Source of the DNA: JBEEOW01 sp041191405
Lineage (GTDB): Bacteria > Bacteroidota > Bacteroidia > Cytophagales > UBA9547
DNA length: 64,000 nt
Assembly: GCA_041191405.1 (NCBI GenBank)
Contig: JBEEOW010000020.1
Coordinates: 14,794 to 78,793 of the forward strand
Direction of reading: 5' to 3'
Below are positions 44,150 through 53,714 of this stretch, in pieces (the first letter of the stretch is position 1; each line of letters opens with the position of its first letter). The notes beneath the pieces were generated by a model that was given only the letters and a program-made list of their open reading frames with translations, made no database searches and was not told the DNA's origin. The position numbers and the translations under genes were made by a program.

Positions 44150-46219
44150 TTACTTAGTATATACATTTGATGAGTTTCTGTATCCTCCAAGGTTTTTATA
44201 CCAATCTGAGAATGAACTTCCAAAACTTTCAGCCCAAGTTTTGAATTTTAAATGTGCATTTGTAATAGCTGATTTTTCAGTAGGGTATTCAAAATTTGCA
44301 GGGATATTTATTGCAAATGGCAGATTAGAACTTGTTTTATAGTATCTACCGGTAGCTGGAACACTATTATCATCAACCTGACCTATTAATGAAGGGTTGG
44401 CTAAACTTGTAGGAGCAAAATCAGGTAAGTGAACTTCAGCTCCTCTATCTTGATTTATTATAATGAACGGATTGAATGGTATTGCTCCAAGTTGGTTCGT
44501 ATTTATTGGAGAAGTAAATATGATATCAACAATAATGGAATCGCTTGCACCTTTTGATGAATTTGATTCGGTATTAAAATATTGACCTCCTGAGCGTTGA
44601 ATTAAAGGTTCTGGGTTGTCGAATATTATTATTGTAGCTTTGTTTTGACCAGCTTCTGTATTGTTACCAGCAAGCGTAACTAAGTTTCCAAAAATTCTTT
44701 GACCTGTTATAGAAGCAACTTGTGAACTCTGAATTGGCAACTCAATTCCAAATCCATTTCTAAAAGATGCACCTATGGCTTTAACCAAAAATTTGGCTTT
44801 TATTGAAACAACATCATTTGTAGCGTTAAGCACCTGAGTGAAGTTATAATTAATAACCATGTCATTGAAATCAAAATCACCTTTGCTAGGCCATAAATCT
44901 TCAAAACATAAGCTACCAAATACATTAGTTGCAGGGAATGAACTGTTATATGCTTTAGTTGGATCATTTGGATATAGGTCAAATGTATTGTAAACACCGT
45001 CTCCATCTATATCATTATTAGGTTGCGAACTAGGTAAAGCAACTACATTGGTAAATTGTATAGATGTGTATGGATTAGCTGTTACATAAAACAAAGCATC
45101 ATTAAAATCATTGTCGGCTCCTGATTGACGACCCATATCTTCAAAACCAATCAAAACTCTGTTACGTTGCACACTATTTAATAATACCATGTGTGGTCTT
45201 AAACTTGCAACAGTTTCAAGGTTAAAATCTGGATTTGAGTATTGAATATATGAACCAGCCCCAACAGTAGATCCGTTCCATCCATTAGCAACTAAAAACC
45301 AACCAATGCCAGTGTTTTTCGAGAATGTTCCAATTTTTACTTTATTACCCGAAATTAATCCACCACCAGAACCTTGATAGGAAGTATTTGGGAAAATTAT
45401 TGTATGATTTGTAATTTGAGATTTAGAGGTTGGAGGATTGTTTTTGTCGTATGTATAAAAACCTAATGAATTTTTCCAGCCAGCTCCTTCATGCACAAAT
45501 GTAATCCAAACATCAGCACTATCATTTAAAATTAAATCTGTTTCAGTACTTTGGCTAATATATTCTGGATGTACATTGGGTAGTTGACTTAATTCAGGTA
45601 ATGCTGCATTAACATCAGCTAAAAATGAAGCGTCAACTAAATCGTTATTAGCAATTAAGTAATTTGGAACACCTAAGTTGTTCCAAGTGCCAAGAAATGT
45701 GTAATTTACAGCTTGTGCAGCTTCTGTTCTAGCAAAATAATATCTTTCATTTTCGGAGTTAGCCTTAGCTTTTGAAGGATTTAGATCTACTGAAATTGAA
45801 TTTCCAATAACATCGGCTTCAACCAAATCAATTAATCCAATATAATTAGATTTAACAAATACTGATTTTATACAAGATGCTAATGTAATTGATTCATTAT
45901 ATCTACCACTGTAGCCAATAACCCCTTTTGTTAAAACAATTGCATTGGGATTATCTTGCGGATTTGTGTCAAATAATTCAAAAACAGCACCTGATACAGG
46001 TTGTCCATTATCAAGTATAGCTGATACAGTTAAATTAATTTCTCCTACTGTTGCATAATTAAAGTTTGATGCAACACTCATGTGAGTAATATCAACATCA
46101 TTTGAAGATGTTGAATAGGATGGCATTACTTCATTGAATTTTTTTCGGCCACAACTATTAGTAGAAATTATCAATCCTAACAGTAATGTATATACTAAGA
46201 ATTTGATTGGCGTTTTCAT
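44150..46219 (-). CDS. LruC/DUF4114-domain lipoprotein
   Basis: 689 residues. Signal peptide with TNSCG lipobox near residue 23. Residues about 45-130 resemble an Ig-like or carboxypeptidase-regulatory domain; DUF4114 follows (GFEDMGRQSGADNDFNDALFYV); an acidic DIDGDGVYNTFDLYPNDP loop resembling a thrombospondin type 3 calcium site; then the LruC domain (FEDLWPSKGDFDFNDMVINY). Surface-exposed calcium-binding adhesin or matrix protein is the likely role. Gene order places it at the head of the minus-strand exopolysaccharide operon. Confidence 0.88.
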   Translation of the reverse strand: MKTPIKFLVYTLLLGLIISTNSCGRKKFNEVMPSYSTSSNDVDITHMSVASNFNYATVGEINLTVSAILDNGQPVSGAVFELFDTNPQDNPNAIVLTKGVIGYSGRYNESITLASCIKSVFVKSNYIGLIDLVEADVIGNSISVDLNPSKAKANSENERYYFARTEAAQAVNYTFLGTWNNLGVPNYLIANNDLVDASFLADVNAALPELSQLPNVHPEYISQSTETDLILNDSADVWITFVHEGAGWKNSLGFYTYDKNNPPTSKSQITNHTIIFPNTSYQGSGGGLISGNKVKIGTFSKNTGIGWFLVANGWNGSTVGAGSYIQYSNPDFNLETVASLRPHMVLLNSVQRNRVLIGFEDMGRQSGADNDFNDALFYVTANPYTSIQFTNVVALPSSQPNNDIDGDGVYNTFDLYPNDPTKAYNSSFPATNVFGSLCFEDLWPSKGDFDFNDMVINYNFTQVLNATNDVVSIKAKFLVKAIGASFRNGFGIELPIQSSQVASITGQRIFGNLVTLAGNNTEAGQNKATIIIFDNPEPLIQRSGGQYFNTESNSSKGASDSIIVDIIFTSPINTNQLGAIPFNPFIIINQDRGAEVHLPDFAPTSLANPSLIGQVDDNSVPATGRYYKTSSNLPFAINIPANFEYPTEKSAITNAHLKFKTWAESFGSSFSDWYKNLGGYRNSSNVYTK

Positions 46220-46248
46220 GGTAGTAGTATTTAAGATTATAATGACTG

Positions 46249-46397
46249 TAACGGTATTGCAGAATGAGTTTTTGCAGTATTTTTACTCGATTTTAATTCA
46301 GTACTAAGTACAGAGTATTGAGTTCAGCGTTTTTGCAATTATTTAGATTATAACGGTATTGAAGAAAGGCTTTTTGCAGTATTTATACTCGATTTTT
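46249..46397. repeat. Two copies of a 46-nt imperfect direct repeat
   Basis: Copies at 46249-46294 and 46351-46397 share TAACGGTATTG, a variable middle, then TTTTTGCAGTATTT, TACTCGATTTT. About 102 nt apart, in the divergent region between the LruC operon and the first plus-strand glycosyltransferase gene; could be duplicated regulatory DNA. Confidence 0.65.
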
Positions 46398-46403
46398 TTG
46401 TTT

Positions 46404-46442
46404 TCAAGTATTAGGTATTTGGTATTAAGTCTTAGGTACTAA
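46404..46442 (+). repeat. Short-period repeat block (GTATTAAGT type)
   Basis: AAGTATTAGGTATTTGGTATT-like words, as at 1795-1834; a further short stretch (GTACTAAGTACAGAG) lies at 46296-46326. Confidence 0.5.
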
Positions 46443-46460
46443 TTATAGGGGAATTTAAAA

Positions 46461-46515
46461 TTAGTCCCATCGGGACGATGATATCATAGTCCTGGGTTTC
46501 AACCCAGGGTATTTG
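46461..46515. repeat. Two-hairpin intergenic element, intact copy
   Basis: GTCCCATCGGGAC (46464-46476) forms a small hairpin; CCTGGGTTTCAACCCAGG (46491-46508) forms a 7-bp stem. A decayed relative is at 57624-57678. The type is common between genes in Bacteroidota; non-coding. Confidence 0.7.
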
Positions 46516-46536
46516 TAAGATGATAAAGAATGGTTT

Positions 46537-46613
46537 AAATCTAAAAACTAAAAACTAAAATCTAAAATCTTAAGTCTTAAGTCTTAAGTCTTATGTCTTT
46601 TGTCTAAAATCTA
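46537..46613 (+). repeat. Heptad-type repeat block
   Basis: CTAAAAACTAAAA words, then TAAAATCTTAAGTCTTAAGTC words, ending TTTTGTCTAAAATC. Together with 46249-46515 it fills the 457-nt gap (46220-46676) upstream of the glycosyltransferase gene; no ORF is present there. Confidence 0.8.
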
Positions 46614-46676
46614 GTATTTATACCTAAAAATTGATTTTTATTAATTCGTTAAAAGCACTATAAATACAATTATATT

Positions 46677-47879
46677 ATGGAATCGAATCAAAATTTCGTT
46701 ATCATTTCAATTACACCTTGGGATTTTGAAATGGGAAATAATGCTAAAAATTTAGCATTTGAAATTTCCAATAATCATAAAGTGCTTTATGTAAATCCTC
46801 CTTTAGATAGAATTACTCTATTAAAAGAAAAACATACAAATGCTGTTAAAAAAAGAGTAGCTATATTAAATGGTCAAGAAAATGGTTTAGAAAAAATCAA
46901 TGAAAATTTGTATGTATTAACTCCATCAATTTTGATTGAATCAATAAACTGGTTGCCTTTTAAATTTATGTTTGATTTTGTTAATAAGATTAATAACAAG
47001 AGGCTAGCTACTGAAATTTTAAAAGCAACACATACTTTAGGTATCGATAAATTTTATTTTTTGAATGATAGTGATATGTTTAGAAGCTTTTATTTAAAAG
47101 AACATTTACACCCTTTAAAATATATATATTACAGTAGAGATAATTTAATGGCTGTACCTTATTGGAACAAATTTGGGAAATTTTGTGAACCAGAATTAGT
47201 TAAAAAAGCGGATGTTGCCATAGCTAATTCATTGTATTTGAGTGATGAATTAAAAAAATATAATAAAAATTCATTTGATGTAGGCCAAGGCTGTGATCTT
47301 GAAATGTACACTGTAGATTTTAAAGCAAATGACAAACCATTGGATATGAAAAATATTAATGGACCAGTTATTGGCTATACAGGAGCATTATTTGAGTTAC
47401 GATTAGATATTAAATTAATCGCTTTTATTGCAGAATCACATCCGGAATGGAATATAGTATTAGTTGGTCCGGAGGATGAGGCATTTAAAAATAGTGTTCT
47501 CCATCAAATTAGTAATATTCATTTTTTAGGAAACAAAAATCCGAACGAGTTGCCTAAATACATTGCAGCTTTTGATGTATGTATTAATCCCCAAACATTA
47601 AATGAGGTTACCATAGGCAATTACCCCCGAAAAATTGATGAATACTTGGCTATGGGTAAACCAATAGTTGCCACTCATACCAAAACTATGGAAACTTTTA
47701 CACCTTATGTTTATTTAGCTGAAACTTATAACGATTATCTACAATTAATAAAGCTTGCATTAACTGAAAATTCAGAAGAACTAATTTCTGAAAGGAAAAA
47801 ATTTGCAGCATCGCATTCTTGGGCAAATAATGTAAATAAAATCATTGATGCTATTGAAAAATGTAGTATTAATACTTAA
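46677..47879 (+). CDS. GT-B glycosyltransferase (family 4-like)
   Basis: 400 residues. FVIISITPWDFEMGNNAKNL at the N-terminus and a two-domain GT-B layout; donor-domain marks are GYTGALFELRLDIKL, WNIVLVGPED, IHFLGNKNPNELPKYIAAFD and the conserved PRKIDEYLAMGKPIV segment near residue 320. This resembles TuaH/WcaI-type transferases. First gene of the plus-strand arm of the exopolysaccharide locus. Confidence 0.87.
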   Translation: MESNQNFVIISITPWDFEMGNNAKNLAFEISNNHKVLYVNPPLDRITLLKEKHTNAVKKRVAILNGQENGLEKINENLYVLTPSILIESINWLPFKFMFDFVNKINNKRLATEILKATHTLGIDKFYFLNDSDMFRSFYLKEHLHPLKYIYYSRDNLMAVPYWNKFGKFCEPELVKKADVAIANSLYLSDELKKYNKNSFDVGQGCDLEMYTVDFKANDKPLDMKNINGPVIGYTGALFELRLDIKLIAFIAESHPEWNIVLVGPEDEAFKNSVLHQISNIHFLGNKNPNELPKYIAAFDVCINPQTLNEVTIGNYPRKIDEYLAMGKPIVATHTKTMETFTPYVYLAETYNDYLQLIKLALTENSEELISERKKFAASHSWANNVNKIIDAIEKCSINT

Positions 47880-48006
47880 AAACTTACCCTAAAAGTAGCG
47901 TTACAATACATAAATTCAATAACTTATATGTTTTGTTTGTTTAAAAAAAATAGAGTAGAAATACTTAAAGAATATAAAAAGAAACAGAGTATAAGTTAAT
48001 AATTAG

Positions 48007-49137
48007 ATGAAGAAATTAAATACTACTGCAATGGAAACTCGTAGAAATGATATTTTAAATTTGATTATCTGCCCAATTACAAAAAGTAATTTAAGATATC
48101 TTACTGCTTCTGAATTAGAAGTGTTAAATAATAAAATTGCAAATTCAGAGATAGTTTCAATTAAAGGAAATGCCTTTGATGTTCAATTATCTGAAGCATT
48201 TATTTCAGATAAATTGAACTTAATTTATCCTATCATCAATGATATTTGTTATTTACTTCCAAAACATGCTTTAATAACTGTAAATAATGAATATATACTA
48301 GATTCATTAGATGATTTTAACTGGGGAAATCAAATGCTAGAAACATTTTATGATGAATTTGGATGGTTAAAATCTGAAAATAATCAGTACAATGATGCAG
48401 TAGTGTTTGAAGATTTGAGAGATGTATCAAAATCGTATATACATAATTGTCACATGAGATTAAAAACATTTTTACCTAAAAGTGGCAAATATTTTTTAGA
48501 TGCTGCATCGGGCCCTATTCAATTTGACGAGTATTTAGAGTATTCTAAAAATTTTGAATATAGAGTTTGTATCGACTTATCCTCTAGGGCATTAAACGAA
48601 GCAAGGAAAAAAATAGGAAATAAAGGCATTTTCATTCTTGGAAACATTGCCAATATGCCTATTCAAAGTGCTAAAATCGATGCAGCAATTTCTTTGAATA
48701 CCATATACCATATTCCTAAAGAGCAACAAGTAGATGCCTTTAAGGAAATATATAGAGTATTAAGTGAAAAAGCTCCAGGATTAATTATATACGAATGGGG
48801 TAGATACTCTCACCTTATAAATTTATTTGTATTGCCACATAAGGTTAAGAATCATATAAATAAATGGTTTAAGGTTTTTAACTCTGATAATTTAGCTCAA
48901 CCAGATATTTACTTCCATGCATTCAATAGAGGATATTTTGATGAAAGTAAAGTTGGTTTTAAAATTAAAACCTTTGTTTGGCGAAGCATAAGTGTACCAT
49001 TTATGAAAATGTATATTCACAAATGGTTATTTGGCGAAAAAATTCTAAAAATGATATATAAAATAGAAGAAAAGTTTCCCAAAGTAGCTGGGAACATGGG
49101 AGAGTATCCATTGTTCTATTTCGAAAAATCAATCTAA
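48007..49137 (+). CDS. Class I SAM methyltransferase with Trm112-like N-terminus
   Basis: 376 residues. Residues about 15-85 resemble a Trm112-type small domain (LNLIICPITKSNLRYL, LIYPIINDICYLLP) but only one of its Cys is kept. The methyltransferase core begins FLDAASGPIQFDEYL (motif I) and VCIDLSSRALNEAR (acidic loop D), with IDAAISLNTIYHIPKEQQVD (motif IV region). Likely modifies a sugar or glycolipid. A start at the ATG at 48031 is also possible. The H-NOX-like gene starts 32 nt downstream. Confidence 0.85.
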   Translation: MKKLNTTAMETRRNDILNLIICPITKSNLRYLTASELEVLNNKIANSEIVSIKGNAFDVQLSEAFISDKLNLIYPIINDICYLLPKHALITVNNEYILDSLDDFNWGNQMLETFYDEFGWLKSENNQYNDAVVFEDLRDVSKSYIHNCHMRLKTFLPKSGKYFLDAASGPIQFDEYLEYSKNFEYRVCIDLSSRALNEARKKIGNKGIFILGNIANMPIQSAKIDAAISLNTIYHIPKEQQVDAFKEIYRVLSEKAPGLIIYEWGRYSHLINLFVLPHKVKNHINKWFKVFNSDNLAQPDIYFHAFNRGYFDESKVGFKIKTFVWRSISVPFMKMYIHKWLFGEKILKMIYKIEEKFPKVAGNMGEYPLFYFEKSI

Positions 49138-49169
49138 AAATATACTTAAACTTATTAAATACTAAAATT

Positions 49170-49712
49170 ATGTACGGTATCATAAACAGCACCATTGAAA
49201 GTTTAGTAACTGAAAATTATGGTGAGGAAGTGTGGAACAAAGTAAAAAATATATCAGAGAAAGAATTAGATATAAAAGATTTACAAATTCCAGATGATGA
49301 TATGAGAACCTTTAGATTAGCTATTGCTACTGCTGAAGTGTTAGGAATATCTATTAATGAAGTACTATTTAAATTTGGTGAATATTGGGTAGTAAGTATT
49401 GGTTTACAGTATTATAGCTTAATTATGCAAACAGATAAAAATAATTTACGTGAGTTTTTGTTCAACTTACCTAAATTTTATAAAAAAGTGATGCTTATGT
49501 GCCCCAATATTGCTCCACCTGATTTTAAAGTAATTGATAAAGGCAATAATAATGTAGAAATTCACAATTATTCATCAATAAAAGGACTAGTCTATTTTAT
49601 AAATGGTTTGATTTCTGGAATGGGGAAAGCCTACAAACAATCTCCCGAAATTCAATTAAAAAAATCAAGAATTGTTGGTCGAGATCATGAAGAGATTGTA
49701 ATTAATTGGTAA
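49170..49712 (+). CDS. Degenerate H-NOX domain protein lacking the heme His
   Basis: 180 residues, an H-NOX (HNOB) protein: MYGIINSTIESLVTENYGEE, FKFGEYWVVSIG, LREFLFNLPKFYKKVMLMCP, PPDFKV. The proximal heme-ligand His position is Tyr104 (PKFYKKV against PNFHSRV in the neighbour). The YxSxR motif that grips the heme propionates is N133-x-S135-x-I137. Proline 115/116 region is kept. The two paralogues have the same length and align without gaps. Either heme is bound in another way, for example by Tyr104, or not at all. A strong terminator follows, separating it from the second copy. Confidence 0.9.
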   Translation: MYGIINSTIESLVTENYGEEVWNKVKNISEKELDIKDLQIPDDDMRTFRLAIATAEVLGISINEVLFKFGEYWVVSIGLQYYSLIMQTDKNNLREFLFNLPKFYKKVMLMCPNIAPPDFKVIDKGNNNVEIHNYSSIKGLVYFINGLISGMGKAYKQSPEIQLKKSRIVGRDHEEIVINW

Positions 49713-49717
49713 TGTAT

Positions 49718-49763
49718 AAAAAGCTCAACCTATACTTAACAAAAGTATAGGTTGAGCTTTTTT
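49718..49763 (+). terminator. Strong terminator between the two H-NOX genes
   Basis: A 20-bp perfect stem (49718-49737 with 49743-49762; arms contain AAGCTCAACCTATACTT and AAGTATAGGTTGAGCTT), 5-nt loop, then TTTTTT. Confidence 0.92.
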
Positions 49764-49876
49764 ATAAGTACTAATAATTAATTTTATGTTTTAATGATAA
49801 AAATATTAAAAAAAAATGGTTTGTTAACGAAACTCTGTCGTACAACTAATTTCTTTTGTTTAGCCCAAGTATAAAG

Positions 49877-49903
49877 TTGCTTATTATTTTACACTTAAAT
49901 TTG
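49877..49903 (+). promoter_or_regulatory. Promoter of the second H-NOX gene
   Basis: TTG (49877-49879), 16-nt spacer, TAAATTTG (49896-49903). The -7 element ends 7 nt before the ATG at 49911, so the mRNA should be leaderless or nearly so. Confidence 0.6.
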
Positions 49904-49910
49904 AATTATT

Positions 49911-50453
49911 ATGTATGGTATTGTAAATAAGGCCGTTGAAGGTTTAGTTACCGAAAATTTTGGTATAGAGGCTTGGCTTAAAATAAAAGCAAAGGCCGAA
50001 GTTCAAATTAATAATTTTATTTCAAATGAATCGTATGATGATTCTGTAACTTTTAAGCTTGCAATAGCAGCATCGGAGGTATTAAATATTCCTTTAAAAG
50101 ATGTGTTATTTAAATTTGGTGAATATTGGATTTTGAGCACTGGTGTTAAACATTACGGAGCTTTAATGCAATCAGGAGGTAGTAATTTAAAAGAGTTTTT
50201 ATTGAATTTACCTAATTTTCATAGTAGGGTTATGTTAATGTACCCTAATATTACTCCTCCAGAATTTAAAATATTAGAAATTGGGGTAAATGAAATAGAA
50301 TTACATTACTATTCAACCCGAAATGGACTAACAGATTTTATGCATGGATTAATTTCTGGAATGGGAAAAATGTATAATCAAAACATAGAAATTCAATTAG
50401 TTAATACTAAATCGAGCAGCTTTGATCATGATGAGTTTTTAATTAAATGGTAA
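49911..50453 (+). CDS. H-NOX (heme nitric oxide/oxygen binding) protein
   Basis: 180 residues. Proximal heme ligand H104 (LPNFHSRVMLMYP) and Y133-x-S135-x-R137 (LHYYSTRNGL) are in place, with the conserved proline after PNITPP. Distal-pocket residues are hydrophobic as far as can be judged, typical of NO-selective bacterial H-NOX. Such proteins bind NO through ferrous heme and inhibit or activate a partner kinase. The next gene, 6 nt downstream, encodes a hybrid kinase with an HNOBA domain. Confidence 0.96.
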   Translation: MYGIVNKAVEGLVTENFGIEAWLKIKAKAEVQINNFISNESYDDSVTFKLAIAASEVLNIPLKDVLFKFGEYWILSTGVKHYGALMQSGGSNLKEFLLNLPNFHSRVMLMYPNITPPEFKILEIGVNEIELHYYSTRNGLTDFMHGLISGMGKMYNQNIEIQLVNTKSSSFDHDEFLIKW

Positions 50454-50459
50454 AATGTT

Positions 50460-53400
50460 ATGGAAATAAAAATACAAAATAATGAACTCGATTTTAATTT
50501 ATTATTTCCTTTCTATTTTGTATTGAGTGATACTTTACAAATAATTGATACAGGAAAAAGTTTAAATAAAATCTGGCCAAATTTAAAAGGCAAAAATCTA
50601 TCCGATGCTTTTGCTTTTAAACGTCCATGGAGTTTGAAATATACCTATGAATCAATTTTGGAATATTCTAATCAAATTTTTATCCTTAATTCAACTCAAA
50701 ATAATAATATATTTAGAGGGCAAATTATTTCATTAACAAGTTCAAAACAAATATTATTTATTGGAACTCCCTGGTTTGTTTCAGCCGAAGAAATGCAATC
50801 AAATGGGTTGTTGCTTAATGATTTTGCATTACATGATGTAATGCCTGATATGTTTCAGTTTTTAAAAGCAAGTAATATAAATACAAGTGATATTCAATTG
50901 CTTGCAACTGAAGTTAAAGCCCAAAAAGACGTATTGCAGAATATTATTGATTTTATTCCTCATCAAATTTATTTAAAAGACTTAAATGAACGATTTGTAT
51001 TAGTTAATAAAAAAGTTGAAGAAATAATTGGAAAAAGTTCTGTTGATATTTTAGGGAAAACTGATGCAGAAATTTTTGGAGAAAAAGTAAGAATAAGAAT
51101 AAATAAAAATATAGTTCAATCAACAAGTAATTATTATCAAGAAGTTCAAGTTACAAATAAAGGAAATACAATTGTTAATCAAATATCTAAAATACCTTTT
51201 GAAATAAATGGTGAATTGAAAGGAGTTTTAGGGGTAGCAATTGATATTTCGGAGCAAATAGAATACGAGAAGAAAATTAAATTTAGCGAGGATAAATATA
51301 AAGCACTTATTGAAAATGCTCTTGATATAATTTTTCAAACAGATTCTAATGGTAATATATTGTTTATAAATTCATTAGCTGTTAAAATTTCTGAATATTC
51401 AATGGATGAATTATTGAAAATGAACTGTTTTAATTTGATTAGAAATGATTATGTTAAACGAGCGAAAGATTACTATTTAAGTAAAGTTTTTTTAAAAGAC
51501 CTAATCCACTCAAATTTTGAATTTCCATTAATTTCAAAAACAGGCAAGGAAATTTGGATAAGTCAAAAAGTACAACCTATTTTTCAAGGCAAAAAAGTTG
51601 TAAGTTATCAGGGCGTTGCTCGTGATATAACAGAAATAAAATTACTTGAGATTGAACGTTTAAAAACTGAAAATGAACTTAAAAAAACAACCTCTCGATT
51701 AAAATCATTGGTTGAAAATTTGAATAATGGAATTCTTGTAGAAGATGAAAATAAAATTATCGTTTCTATTAATGATGCTTTTTGTGAAATTTTTAATATT
51801 CAAAAATCTCCAAGTGAATTAATTGGAGTAAGTAGTGATACTATTATTTCAAATATTAAAAGCTTGATAATTGAGTCTGTTTGTTTTGAATCAACAATAA
51901 ACTCATTAATTGAAAATAAATTACCTGTTGTAGAACAAGAATTTGTAATGAAGTCAGGAAACATATTGGAACGTGATTTTATGCCAATTTTTGTAAAAAA
52001 TGAATATAAAGGACAATTGTGGTCATATAAAGATATTACTTCAAGAAAAAATGAAGAAAAAGAGTTGTTAGCTGCCAAAGAACAAGCCGAGGCATCTTCT
52101 AAGGCAAAAGATCAATTTCTGTCTATTATGAGTCATGAAATTAGAACCCCAATGAATGCAGTAATAGGGTTAACTCAGCTTTTAATTAATAAAGAACCTA
52201 AAAATGAACAAATAGAATATTTAAAATCAATTAAATACAGTGCCGACAATTTATTAGAGTTAATCAATAATATTTTAGATTTTTCAAAAATTGAATCAGG
52301 TAATATTATCATTGAAAACATTGATTTTGATCTTCATCAAGTTATTGAAAGGCTAGAAAATATTTTTAAATATCAAACCGATGAAAAAGGTTTACGATTT
52401 ATGATTCATTTAAATCATAAAGTAAACCAGTACTTAAAAGGAGATAGCTTAAGGTTAAATCAAATTTTAATAAATTTAATAGGTAATGCTATTAAATTTA
52501 CTGATTATGGATATGTTGAAGTATTAATTTATAACTCAAAATCAAACAGTAATAACATTGTTTTTGAAGTAAGAGATTCTGGAATTGGAATAGAGGAAGA
52601 AAATCAATCGAAAATTTTTGAAAGGTTTACTCAAGCAAATTCGGATACCACCCGAAAATATGGTGGTACTGGTTTAGGGTTGGCAATTACAAAACTTCTT
52701 GTACAATTACTTGGTGGTACAATTGCCATACAAAGTAAGTTGGGCTATGGAACTAGTTTTTTTGTTGAACTTCCATTTGAATTAGGTTCTAAAGAATTAG
52801 TACTAAATACCAATCTCAATGAACAAGAAATGAATGATAATTTAACTGGTAAAAAAGTATTGCTTGTTGAAGATAATCATTTAAATCAAGTGATTGCAAA
52901 AGAGTTTTTAAAACAATGGGGCATAGAAGCTGTAACTGCTGAAAACGGACAAGATGCTATTAATATCATTAATGCCGGTGGTAGGTTTAACTTAATATTA
53001 ATGGATTTGCAAATGCCGGTAATGGATGGTTTTACTGCTACTCAACATATTCGAAATGATTACAACGGTTTATTTAATGATTTACCAATAATTGCCCTAA
53101 GTGCTGCTACTTCAAGTGATATAAAGTTAAAAGCTAAACAGGTAGGCATAAATGATTTTGTGTCTAAACCATTTGAAAGTAGTGTATTATTTAAAGTAAT
53201 TTCAAAATATATAAATATTGTTTCTCTTGAATCTCAAAACAAAGTTAAAGAGCCAATAATCAATACTCCCAAAGATGTAGTATTTAGTGTTAAATATTAT
53301 GAAGATTTTTCAAGTGGTAGCAAAGAGTTTGTGAAGGAAATGGTGTTAGTGTATCTTGATGAAACACCACAGATACTTGAGGCTTTAAATGACGCTGTAA

Positions 53401-53615
53401 ATAATTTCGACTTAATTGAAATTGCAGCATCTTGTCATAAGTTAAAAACAAGTTTTACAATGTTGGGCTTAAATACCAATGATGTTAAAAAACTTGAAGA
53501 TTTAGCTGTTTCGAATGAATTAAATATGAATCAAATTACAGTATTAAATTCTGGTATTCAGTTACTTGGTCAAAGGAGTTTTGCTGAATTAAAAGATTTT
53601 TTAAATTATTACTAA
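50460..53615 (+). CDS. H-NOX-associated (HNOBA) hybrid histidine kinase
   Basis: 1051 residues, no membrane helix. HNOBA domain at residues 8-137 (FNLLFPFYFVLSDTLQIID, FRGQIISLTSSKQILFIGTP, DFALHDVMPDMFQFL). Three PAS-like domains (about 155-275, 275-395, 405-530). HisKA H559 (FLSIMSHEIRTPMNAV), HATPase (NLIGNAIKF, DSGIGIE, GGTGLGL), receiver D849 (LILMDLQMPVMDG), HPt H993 (CHKLKTSFTMLG). It is the natural partner of the H-NOX protein, sharing an operon with a 6-nt gap. Output probably reaches the single receiver at 53715 or the LytTR regulator at 35482. Confidence 0.95.
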   Translation: MEIKIQNNELDFNLLFPFYFVLSDTLQIIDTGKSLNKIWPNLKGKNLSDAFAFKRPWSLKYTYESILEYSNQIFILNSTQNNNIFRGQIISLTSSKQILFIGTPWFVSAEEMQSNGLLLNDFALHDVMPDMFQFLKASNINTSDIQLLATEVKAQKDVLQNIIDFIPHQIYLKDLNERFVLVNKKVEEIIGKSSVDILGKTDAEIFGEKVRIRINKNIVQSTSNYYQEVQVTNKGNTIVNQISKIPFEINGELKGVLGVAIDISEQIEYEKKIKFSEDKYKALIENALDIIFQTDSNGNILFINSLAVKISEYSMDELLKMNCFNLIRNDYVKRAKDYYLSKVFLKDLIHSNFEFPLISKTGKEIWISQKVQPIFQGKKVVSYQGVARDITEIKLLEIERLKTENELKKTTSRLKSLVENLNNGILVEDENKIIVSINDAFCEIFNIQKSPSELIGVSSDTIISNIKSLIIESVCFESTINSLIENKLPVVEQEFVMKSGNILERDFMPIFVKNEYKGQLWSYKDITSRKNEEKELLAAKEQAEASSKAKDQFLSIMSHEIRTPMNAVIGLTQLLINKEPKNEQIEYLKSIKYSADNLLELINNILDFSKIESGNIIIENIDFDLHQVIERLENIFKYQTDEKGLRFMIHLNHKVNQYLKGDSLRLNQILINLIGNAIKFTDYGYVEVLIYNSKSNSNNIVFEVRDSGIGIEEENQSKIFERFTQANSDTTRKYGGTGLGLAITKLLVQLLGGTIAIQSKLGYGTSFFVELPFELGSKELVLNTNLNEQEMNDNLTGKKVLLVEDNHLNQVIAKEFLKQWGIEAVTAENGQDAINIINAGGRFNLILMDLQMPVMDGFTATQHIRNDYNGLFNDLPIIALSAATSSDIKLKAKQVGINDFVSKPFESSVLFKVISKYINIVSLESQNKVKEPIINTPKDVVFSVKYYEDFSSGSKEFVKEMVLVYLDETPQILEALNDAVNNFDLIEIAASCHKLKTSFTMLGLNTNDVKKLEDLAVSNELNMNQITVLNSGIQLLGQRSFAELKDFLNYY

Positions 53616-53652
53616 ATTCAGTAAAACTACTATGTTTTTCGGTACTTTTTTA

Positions 53653-53699
53653 GAGTATAAGTATCAAAAAGCAATAAAGCTTTTTTCGATACTTATCTC
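53653..53699 (+). terminator. Hairpin between kinase and receiver genes
   Basis: GAGTATAAGTATC and GATACTTATCTC close a long A/T stem that also pairs AAAAAGC with GCTTTTTT. T residues lie in the stem rather than after it, so partial termination or mRNA processing is plausible. Confidence 0.5.
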
Positions 53700-53714
53700 A
53701 AATTATAATCCATT

